Below are positions 56,273 through 64,000 of a stretch of DNA of 64,000 nt, piece by piece (positions within the stretch are counted from its first letter, which is position 1; every line of letters begins with the position of its first letter). The position numbers were made by a program, and so were the translations under genes. The stretch is from Calycina herbarum. Taxonomy: Eukaryota > Ascomycota > Leotiomycetes > Helotiales > Pezizellaceae. A model generated the notes under the pieces. That model had not been told where the DNA came from, ran no database searches, and saw nothing but the letters and a program-made list of their open reading frames with translations. The stretch covers positions 62,001 through 126,000 of the forward strand of contig LLEY01000008.1 in assembly GCA_001414485.1 (NCBI GenBank), written 5' to 3'.

Positions 56273-57233
56273 TCAAATGCTCAAAACCCCCGCATTTACC
56301 AAGCCCGCCCAAACAGGACTCATCCCCCTCGCAACATCCTCCCCCCTCCTACCCTCCCCATCCCTCAAAGCTCTAATATCTTCACCCCTACCCCCAAGTG
56401 ACCTCTCAGCCTCCAACCCCCTCGCCGCGCCCAAAACCTCATCAGGAAACACGCTTTCCGGCAGCTCACTAGCAAGCCAAAGCAACAACCAAACAACCTC
56501 CTGCTGCTCTCTCTCAATCGCAACATGCAACCCACTTTTCTCCCCCTCCAACGGATCCCTATACCTAAGTAACTCCCCAGGCGATAAATCATCTTCATCT
56601 CTATCTTCCTCCACAGCTTTGAGAAGTTCGATTATTCCCGAGACATCGCCCTCGGCGCACATTGTTAAGAGGGCGCGGGCGGGACGGGCTGTGGGGTTGG
56701 AGTCTAGGTAGGCTTCTTCTACGATTAGAGGGAGGATATTGAGGGAGGACTGGAGACCGCCTTCGTTGGAGTAGTTTGTGAGGATTTGAGGTTGGTTTGG
56801 GGTGTTGGTTAGGATCTGGGTGGTGCAGGAGGGACATTGGCCTGTGGTTGAGATTTTGGGGGATTCGTCGAGGAGACATTGCCTGGTTTTTAATTTAGCT
56901 TAGATTTTGAAAAGGAGAGATAGGGAAAAGTATATGGAAAGAATTGAAGAGGATCAAACACGTGATGGGACATGGAGATTTCTGATCCAGAAGCAATTCG
57001 ATAGAGATTCAAAACCCGGTACCAAACCAAAACCTCCCCAACTCAGATCCACAAACTCAGAAAGAAAATAAGAAAAGAAATTCATACCAGTGAAAATGAC
57101 AACTACAACTCAACAACATGAGGTCATCTGGTGCTGATTGCGCAACACCAACAGAAGATGAAGTTGCTTCATCGAAATCCTCTGGGAAGAGCTCAATCAC
57201 CAGCTCCTGGGAGCAAAGTTTGCAAGTCGACAT
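56273..57233 (-). CDS. RING-like zinc finger/ankyrin-type protein, uncharacterised
   Basis: Two exons (57088-57233, 56273-56882) give 251 residues. The N-terminus has CKLC at 4-7, CSCHFHWQC at about 43-51 and CPSC at about 66-69: together C-x2-C ... C-x-C-x-H-x2-C ... C-x2-C, a variant RING/PHD-like zinc cluster. A helical region (ILPLIVEEAYLDSNPTARPARALLTMCAEGDVSGIIELLKAVEEDRDEDD) resembles one or two ankyrin-like repeats, with LHVAIEREQQEVVWLLL as a clearer repeat. The C-terminus is Gly/Arg-rich. The 3' end lies 100 bp from the convergent neighbour. An E3 ligase role is possible but not shown. Confidence 0.65.
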
Positions 57234-57486
57234 TGTGGAAGTTGAAATTATCTGGTTTTGTTGAGGGAAGAGGGTGTTGTTTCCTGAAGTTTGAGATGGA
57301 GGGGTGAAATATTTTGATGATAAAAGGAAGATCTTCGGGTAAAATTTTCTTTTCTCTTTCGCAACTTTCATTTCCCGATTTATCAGGTCGAAGTGGAGTA
57401 TGATAACTTGTATCTCGGGGATCGTCATATTCATGGTGCGCTTTACAGTAATCTCACAACTCTTCTTCTGGCCCCCAAGCTTGTGT

Positions 57487-57760
57487 GGCTTACTCGATGT
57501 TTGGCAGCTTACCCGATCGGAGTTTTGTTAGCTTACTCCATCTCCAACAGCTTATCCAGTACCAAAAATCCCACTAGCTTACTCGGCATTTAACAGCTTA
57601 CCCGCCAAAACATTTTTGGCTTACTCCACATTTTGCAGCTTACCTAGTACCATATTTGGGGGCCAAAAATTCCACTAGCTTACTCGATATTTAGCAGCTT
57701 ATCTGCCAAAACACGTTTAGCTTACTCCCCATTTTACAGCTTATCCGAAATCATTTAGGT
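57487..57760. repeat. Alternating-unit tandem repeat with GCTTACTC core
   Basis: (A/G)GCTTACTC followed 10-12 nt later by CAGCTTA(C/T) occurs six times, starting at about 57487, 57530, 57576, 57618, 57677 and 57719. Copies 1, 3 and 5 continue CGAT/CGGC and copies 2, 4 and 6 continue CCAT/CCAC/CCCC, so the higher-order unit is a dimer of about 88-101 bp. GCCAAAAAT..CCACTAGCTTACTC links the last dimers. Confidence 0.8.
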
Positions 57761-58010
57761 GCCAAAAATTATCCTCACCTTATTCGCAAAGAATACTAGG
57801 GTTACTTGATGAATTGATGACTTGTGACTCGCAACTCTCTGGGACAAGGACCAACAATCGGAAACCATTTGTTTTTTTCGAAAAAGAGGTGATTATTGAT
57901 GACCTGACCTGACGAACCAGAATTGGGACTGGCCATGGGAGTTTCAAAAGCAACTTGGTTCTCTTCTCTCCCAGAATAATAAAAATTTCCTTCCCCAAAT
58001 CCCTTCCAGC

Positions 58011-58092
58011 CCCTTCCGACTCATTCCCCTTCCGACTCATTCCCCTTCCGACTCATTCCCCTTCCGACTCATTCCCCTTCCGACTCATTCCC
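58011..58092. repeat. 16-bp minisatellite, five near-perfect copies
   Basis: The unit CCTTCCGACTCATTCC is repeated without interruption five times. Near-identity implies recent slippage or unequal exchange; copy number is probably variable. Confidence 0.9.
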
Positions 58093-59130
58093 CTTTCTTC
58101 TTTCCCCTCCCCTCCCAATCCATCCCAGCCTCTGGCAAAAAAGAAATATCGTCCCAAAGCCATTACTCCCTCCCCCATTAACGGAAGAAGAAGTTTCTAA
58201 AGCTAATAAAAAGCCCAGGACCTGTAAATCTCCGCTATCCGAGTGAGCCCAAAAATGAAGCATCCAAAGTGTATGTATACGATGCCAGGCTCAAAGAAGA
58301 TAGCGTGAAAATGTAAATTTATTGAAATATGCTATACCCACCTACCTACACGCATCCGTACGGACAAGTAACTGGCGCCCGCGAGCTAGAAGGTTGCTAG
58401 CGTTTGGTTTTGGGGTTTGGGAACTCTTTACTTAAGATCAACTTAACCCCTTCCAAGTTGCGTCAGGGTAAGAAGTGCGGGGTATTCCCACCTCCCATCC
58501 CAACCACGAACCGCTCTCACGCCTCGCGTCTCGGGGGGTTACGAATAGTAAGTGATCGTGTGACCTCCATTGTTGGAGAAGAATTATCGAAACTTGTGTT
58601 ATCGTGATTAACGTGTATTCGAGAATGTTCCACAGTTGTTCTGGTGATGGATGCGATGGCGGTACGATTGTGGCACAATTAGCAAATGCGGGGAAAGGTC
58701 GGAAAGTGGGTCGAGCGGGGTTGTGTGTACGTTTCGAGCTTTGGTGCCGGCGACGGGACATCAAAGAAAGGGACGTTGAAACGCTGCGAGTGAATTGGAA
58801 TTTAGAGCATCAATTGGCTATGGTGTTTAATGATTGGAGTGTGTAATGAGGGAAAGAGAGAGAGGGGGGTAAATCACTAATCACGTCGAAAGCAGAATGG
58901 GACAATGGATTTTGTGGTTTTACTGGGCAATTCCTCTATGCCTTTGAGTAGCTAATAGCAAAGCTGTAGTAGTACATCTGGTCTTATATCTGCCAGTTCA
59001 GTTTGATTGATCATCGATATCTCACGATGTCATGTAATGAGAAAGCTGTCCGCCGACAGATAAACCTCCGGGTTCACCAGTCACCTCAATGGATGCTAGT
59101 ATGACATGACTGCTAGATCAAAATGCCAAC

Positions 59131-59724
59131 CTAGTTGACACTCTTCTTGTCCTCCTCATCAACGCTGCTAGAGGAGCTATCGGTAGTAACACGTGTAACA
59201 ACATGTTCTTCCTCATTAGCACCATGGATATCCTCTTCAAAAACGGGGTCCGATTCTATATGCTCGAATTTGGTTTTGAAGTCTTTTAAGCCTGCCGTGT
59301 AGGAGCTGCTGTTTGAGCGACGGCGGGCGTTGTTTAGATTGAAACCTTCGTCTTGGACTTCTTCGCCGTTGACGCCCCTGATGAAGAGTGAGTTAGCATG
59401 TATTACGACCTTGATGGATAGCAGATGGAAGGATATGTGGATGGGATATAAGAACTTACCATCCGCCCTTGCCCGCACCATTCTTCTTGGACTTCTTTGG
59501 GTCATCGCCGGCATGGCCTGACTTGGCGAAGTATCGAGGGAGATGCTCCGTTGGAAGTGCAGTGCCATCTGCAAGACCGGCATGGTCACGGTCGTTCATC
59601 TTGTGTGTCTTGCCCACTGTTCAATTGACAACGAGTTAGCATACAGTTTCAAGCTGAAGCTGACACGGGAGGGCCGGCGAGGAGGGGTAAAGTTGCATTA
59701 ACGAGCTGGCAGGTAGTACTTACT
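59131..59724 (-). CDS. STF2/Tma10-like small stress protein
   Basis: Spliced reading gives 134 residues from 59724 (single A of the start codon), 59460-59616 and 59131-59377. The ATG is made only by splicing: the upstream exon ends in A before a GTAAGT donor, and the next exon begins TG after CAG. The resulting start MGKTHKMNDRDHAGLADG and the motifs HLPRYFAKSGHAGD and KNGAGKGGWG match the Stf2/Tma10-type group, small glycine-rich hydrophilins in yeast tied to F1F0-ATPase stabilisation and desiccation tolerance. The C-terminal half is acidic and Ser-rich (TTDSSSSSVDEEDKKSVN). If the first intron is retained, translation could begin at MNDRDHAG six codons later. Confidence 0.82.
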
Positions 59725-61041
59725 GATGAAAGAAGAGGTGTTGTTGGTAGAGGGAGTGTAGATTGGATTGATAGTTGGAAGAGCGTGGTGATGTGGATTG
59801 ATGGTGTTGATTGATTGATGATGGAAGGAGGAGAGGGGAAGAAGAGGAGTAGAAGTAGTGCTTCAGATGTTGTACGGCTTGCCTTGCCTTGCAGAAGGGT
59901 TCCCTGCCATTAAGCCATATCGCGTGACCGATCAGCTGGAGACGACGTAGAAGCGGCAAGAGTGGCTTGGTCTGGCATGGTCAAGACTGCCTCCAATTGG
60001 CTGATGGGGGTGAAAGAGGGAGCTGGCTGGGAGTCAGGAACGTTCCTAAGAATAACCTAGTTCATCTTGGAAATATCTAGACTGGAGATATAAACATCTT
60101 CTCCTCTTCCTATTGTCTCTGTAACTATCCGCATCTCTTGTTCTTTAGACGCCGCTTTGCAATTGTCGACATCCAGCTGCGAATCACCCCACCAAAGTGA
60201 GTATCACGCATCGAACGAGTCAGTGCTTCCTTTGAACGCGTAATTCAGGGACCTTTACAACCTTGATACCTACTGAATAAGGGAGACAGTGAGCATAGGT
60301 CTTCCATGCGTGATTGTTTCCAGTCTCCAGTCTCCACTGCCATCCGTACTTGGCATCTCTCAGGTACAAGCTCTAGTTTACTTGTTCGTACCCCTTATTC
60401 TGCCCTCATGTGTCCTGCCGAAGTATGACGATGTTGGGTCCCGGAGAATCGCTACTGTACAATCCGGGGTAGGTAGCTTGCCTGCTATTAGACTAGTCCC
60501 CTTTGGAAGAAACATACATGCTCCACTTGTAGAGAGAGGCAGGCGGGTTTTTGGTGAGGGCCTTGAAGTTCTTTTACATAATTTGTAATTATTATTCAAA
60601 ACAGCTAAGAGAATTGAACTGTGATTTTCCTAGACTAATTATGTCGATTATTCTTGTTCTAAAAGCCCTTCATTGAAGAAAATATCATGTGGAGCAAGCT
60701 AGAGTGACAGCGATAAACGAGTGACAGCGATAAACGCTTCCTCCTTGAACCAGAACCAGGTTAGGCTACCGTAGGGCTTCGGTCGTCCACTAAGACCGCT
60801 TCAGTAGGCTATTGGTCATTATTGCCCTATTGCCCCTCCTCCAGCGGAGAACCTTAAAAGAAAACAAGCGCTGATTAATTATTTTACCCAGCGCGACTTG
60901 CATCTACGCATCTCCGCGCAACATCTTTGCCCTCCTTGTTAAGTACCCTTCAACCAACCCCTTTCTACGTCCAGTTCGGTTTCGGAAAACACACAAATAC
61001 CCATTTCCCTCAGGCCAGGTTCGGTCTGTTGAGTCGCCAAA
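59725..61041. other. 1.3-kb intergenic region between STF2-like and DRE2
   Basis: Divergent upstream regions. A 17-bp perfect direct repeat, GAGTGACAGCGATAAAC, is at 60702-60735. No gene recognised; a short frame at 60289-60588 lacks support. Confidence 0.45.
60702..60735. repeat. 17-bp direct repeat, two tandem copies
   Basis: GAGTGACAGCGATAAAC occurs twice in immediate succession about 300 bp upstream of the DRE2 start. Confidence 0.75.
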
Positions 61042-62086
61042 ATGAGCCCCTCATTCATGCTGGATAACGAGTCTGACTTCAACCCGCCGATTGCGGCCAC
61101 CACAACAAACGTCACAAGAACTCTTCTTCTGGCTCCCCCTTCCATCGCCAGCCATGAAGAGACACTCAAGAATGTTTTTGCTTCCTTTGACAGATCTACC
61201 ACCGACTTGCAGATGCTAGATAGACTCTCATCTGGCGCAGTCATCCTCTCCGATTCAACCTACGACCTCGTCTTAATCCTCACTGATGCTGATGGTACCC
61301 GAACCGAATCCTCTCAACTCCTTGGTCGCGAAGTCTTTGGGCGAATTGTTGGAGCCTTGAAGGCGGGTGGCAAATTACAAGCACAAGATGGAACATTTGG
61401 TCAACAAGTTGGTGGTGAGGAACATCGGGAGTCGATTCTCGCAGGATTGGTCGCAGAGGGCGGTGGAATGGTTAAGCCTGACTATAGTGCTAGCATGGCG
61501 ATGCCATTGAAGCTGCGTAGAAAGGAGAAGATTGTTCCTGTTGCCCCCCCTCCGGTTGAGGTTGCGCCTACACCCATGGATGTGAAGCCAGCAGGAGTGG
61601 GATTTGTCGATTTCAGTGATGATTTTGGGGACCCTATGATTACTGGCGAGGACGACGACGACGATGAGTTGATTGATGAGGATACTCTTCTCACGGAGGA
61701 GGATCTCAAGAGACCTGCCAATATTCGTAAGTTATGACTCTCATACTTACTATGAAGCCTACTAACAAATCAATCCAGCCCCAGAGTGTGTCCCCCGAGT
61801 TGGAAAGCGTCGTCGAGCATGCAAGGACTGCACCTGCGGTCTCGCCGAGCGAATGGCCAAAGAAGACGAAGCCAAGCGAACCTCCGCCGACGCAGCCCTC
61901 AAGACCCTAAAACTCGATTCCGACGATCTCGCCGAGGTAGACTTCACAATCCAAGGAAAGACTGGCTCGTGTGGTAATTGTAGTTTGGGAGATGCTTTCC
62001 GTTGTGATGGATGTCCATATATCGGCATGCCTGCTTTCAAATTGGGTGAGGAGGTTCGATTGCTCAACAATGATATTCAATTGTAA
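61042..62086 (+). CDS. DRE2: Cytosolic Fe-S assembly protein Dre2/anamorsin
   Basis: Two exons (61042-61726, 61779-62086) give 330 residues. The N-terminal half is the degenerate SAM-methyltransferase-like domain ([50 protein letters not shown]). An acidic linker ([14 protein letters not shown]) leads to the C-terminal CIAPIN1 domain with both metal sites: [17 protein letters not shown] and the twin CX2C site [15 protein letters not shown], followed by [13 protein letters not shown]. Dre2 receives electrons from Tah18 at an early step of cytosolic iron-sulfur protein maturation. Length and all eight cysteines are as expected. The intron is 52 nt with branch CTAAC. Confidence 0.95.
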
Positions 62087-62723
62087 GGGCAGGGCATTTT
62101 TTCGCAATTTTTACACACATGGGAATGGCAATGGGGATTTGGCAAGGCGTTTATGTTAGATGGATGGAGTACCAACGTACATGGGATGGATACCAAGGCT
62201 TGGTTTAGGGCCGAACATGCATGAGGTTGGGGGATTATGTAAATGAATTCGATGAACATATTTGAGAAGGGAACGAAAAGAATACAGCATTTGCATTGCA
62301 CCTACTTTTTTCATTTCCATTTTTGTGTGGCTACATGTGCTCTCCGTACTTCTTGACGTTGATTTCAACTCAATCTGGATATGAACCTGGTGTTCTGTTT
62401 TCAAAAAATGACACTAAATTACAAAATATTCTTGCAAGTCGAGTAGATTATTTAGACTTCTCTTCTCGAGACGCGTCTGATTCCTATACGATCGAGACCT
62501 CAACAGAGAGAGGTGGGATTTGTTAGAGGGGGTTTGTTGAGTCGACAATGCTGACCTCCATGAGGAACGAGGGATCCAAATCAGATGGCGCTGAAGTCGA
62601 AAAGCAGATAAATGAGGAAAACAAATTCGACGAGGTTCAAGTCGCATTCAAAGTCGAAACACCTATGTCGCTATCAAGGTACCGATTACATCTCATCTAT
62701 CAGCACATACTGTACACAATACT
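62087..62723. other. Intergenic between convergent DRE2 and FMT1-like genes
   Basis: 3' flanks only; nothing recognised. Confidence 0.4.
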
Positions 62724-64000
62724 TTACAAATTCCCATCTCCTTTCTTCTCCTGAGTCCACGACCTAACCCTCCTAACAAACCTCCCCCCATCCTCATCCC
62801 AATCCCAATCCTCTTCCTCCCTCTCTCCCTCCTTCTCATCAAACCCAACTTCTCTCTCTAAAACTGCCTCGTTCTCCTCTAGAGGATAAGCCCATAAGTC
62901 TCTTACTCTTCTAGAGAAAGGGAGTAATACCTCGCGGGCGTTGCCGATTGGTTGGCCGCCGAGGATTAGTTTTACGACTTGGATGTAGTGGCCTTTGTGC
63001 AGGAATACTGCTGCTTGGCCGTTGTTGAACCAGAGGATTTTTTGGAGGGGGGGTTCTGTTGTGTTGGAGGAGTCGGAGGAGGTGGGTGTGTGAGGGATGT
63101 TGGATGACTTCGAGGGGTCGACTGTCGAGGTTATGGTGGTTGGCTCTGGGGTGGTGGACATGGTGGGTGTTTCTGAGAGTTCAACGGCGTCTGATGATGT
63201 CGAAAATTCGCTGGACTTGGGGTCGGCTGGTTTAGATAACTCCAAACCCTCTCGAGAATCAGAACCCTTCGAGAATAACGTCTCATACACCCTAAACTCC
63301 CCCACGCTCGATGCCTCTTTCCTCGTATTCTTAAAGATATCTCTTACCCTCTCCCTCGACAAAATCTCAAAATACGGTTGGAAGATGACATGAGCATCCC
63401 TCGTCTTCTTCTTCTTCTCAATGGTAAAATTATGGACCTTCTTCGAGGGGCTCTGGTCCTTAGGAGGAGGAGCAATAGGAACAACAGGTTTCCAAATCGT
63501 ACTCCATAACCGTCCTAAAGCATTCTGTCTCCTCACCAAATCCTCAGCTCCCCATTTTTCCCAATTTATTTCCGAGTCTTTGGATGTGATTTTTGGTGCT
63601 AATTTCAACTTCTGCTTCTCTTTACTTTGATCAAGATAAGGTGAGATGTCTATTACAGGCGGGATATAAAGTTTGGCCTTCAAGCCCTCCAGGAGGAGGG
63701 ATGCGGCTTTGGGTATTACTTCTTGCAGCAGTTGGGGATAGGTTGTACCAGGGAAGATGTGGAGGGGTGGGGTTTGTGAGAGGATTGCGCCACGGTCGAA
63801 GGATGTTGGGGAGAGCGTTTGGAGGGTTATTCCTGTTTTTTGGGTGCCGTTGATTATGGCGTGTTGAAGGGGGGCTGCGCCTCGGTAGCTGGGGGGTTTG
63901 TTAGTTTTGAACTGGGATGGGTGAGTGGGGGAGAAAGGGAGGACAGAGCATGAGATGATAGAAGGCAGGAAATGGCGGAAGAGAAGGGGACTCACTTGGG
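62724..64000 (-). CDS. FMT1: Mitochondrial methionyl-tRNA formyltransferase, C-terminal part (partial)
   Basis: The gene runs off the right edge. The last exon (62724-63888) opens with YRGAAPLQHAIINGTQKTGITLQTL, the formyltransferase core block just after the active-site Asn/His region, and continues FDRGAILSQTPPLHI. The C-terminal OB-like domain includes IWKPVV and KILWFNNGQAAVFLHKGHYIQVVKLILGGQ. An intron (63889-63995) precedes it, with donor GTGAGT, branch CTAAC and acceptor CAG; the exon at 63996-64000 belongs to the upstream part. The catalytic N-terminus lies outside the window. The enzyme formylates initiator Met-tRNA in mitochondria. A Ser/Pro-rich insert of about 80 residues lies inside the C-terminal half. 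Confidence 0.88.
   Translation of the reverse strand, partial: QVSPLLFRHFLPSIISCSVLPFSPTHPSQFKTNKPPSYRGAAPLQHAIINGTQKTGITLQTLSPTSFDRGAILSQTPPLHIFPGTTYPQLLQEVIPKAASLLLEGLKAKLYIPPVIDISPYLDQSKEKQKLKLAPKITSKDSEINWEKWGAEDLVRRQNALGRLWSTIWKPVVPIAPPPKDQSPSKKVHNFTIEKKKKTRDAHVIFQPYFEILSRERVRDIFKNTRKEASSVGEFRVYETLFSKGSDSREGLELSKPADPKSSEFSTSSDAVELSETPTMSTTPEPTTITSTVDPSKSSNIPHTPTSSDSSNTTEPPLQKILWFNNGQAAVFLHKGHYIQVVKLILGGQPIGNAREVLLPFSRRVRDLWAYPLEENEAVLEREVGFDEKEGEREEEDWDWDEDGGRFVRRVRSWTQEKKGDGNL

Larger units (their letters stand above)
57234..59130. other. 1.9-kb intergenic region with two repeat arrays
   Basis: Holds the AGCTTACTC tandem array (57487-57760) and the 16-bp minisatellite (58011-58092). 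Frames at 58438-58846 on both strands lack support. No gene called. Confidence 0.5.

Noticed and set aside
58438..58846. Overlapping frames on both strands near 58.6 kb
   Set aside because: Neither has introns, domain or plausible start context; they shadow one another.
1..64000. CRISPR array, rRNA, tRNA or phage-like genes
   Set aside because: No regularly spaced identical repeats, no rRNA blocks and no cloverleaf with A/B boxes were recognised by eye; eukaryotic gene structure throughout.

Overview
The window is nuclear DNA of a filamentous ascomycete (Pezizomycotina). The evidence is short spliceosomal introns of about 45-110 nt with GTAAGT-like donors, CTAAC/CTGAC branch sites and CAG/TAG acceptors, plus orthologues such as MAD2, SNF7, TEN1, FHL1, GCD7 and DRE2. 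A Leotiomycete-like relative is my guess from overall gene character only; no marker gene was compared. Exon joins were worked out by hand: each proposed junction has splice consensus and restores one open frame.

Layout, left to right. 0.4-10.5 kb: MAD2 (+), a DysF/peroxin-domain protein (-), a small Cwh-like protein (+), a membrane-anchored histidine phosphatase (-) and a DUF1761-like membrane protein (+). 12-15.7 kb: a decayed SPX-ankyrin-GDPD gene of the GDE1/PHO81 family, with two in-frame stops and at least two frameshifts. 17-23.1 kb: a 1790-residue Pro/Glu-rich disordered protein (-) whose two longest introns hold fold-back elements. 25.2-27.4 kb: divergent SNF7 (-) and TEN1 (+). 27.4-31 kb is gene-poor. 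31-40.5 kb: a small conserved protein (+), FHL1 (-) and a Zn2Cys6 regulator (-). 41.4-49 kb is an accessory-looking block: a short TM protein, an orphan 395-residue protein, a Cys/Ser/Thr-rich GPI-type surface protein and an FAD monooxygenase (all -), with MITE copies between them. 49.5-57.2 kb: an orphan nuclear-looking protein (+), eIF2B-beta GCD7 (+), a protein with GF(R/K)xG repeats (+) and a RING-like/ankyrin protein (-). 59-64 kb: an STF2-like protein (-) with an intron inside its start codon, DRE2 (+) and the C-terminal part of a mitochondrial methionyl-tRNA formyltransferase (-).

The housekeeping genes (spindle checkpoint, ESCRT-III, telomere capping, ribosomal gene transcription, translation initiation, Fe-S assembly, mitochondrial initiation) are unrelated and are not an operon or pathway cluster. 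I see no biosynthetic cluster, CRISPR array, rRNA or tRNA gene. The most notable non-coding structure is a TA-flanked MITE family (three full-length copies and one partial) and a second set of A+T-rich fold-back elements, two clusters of which sit inside introns. I found no convincing new biological system; the best leads are the decayed GDE1-like gene, the transposon families and several orphan proteins.
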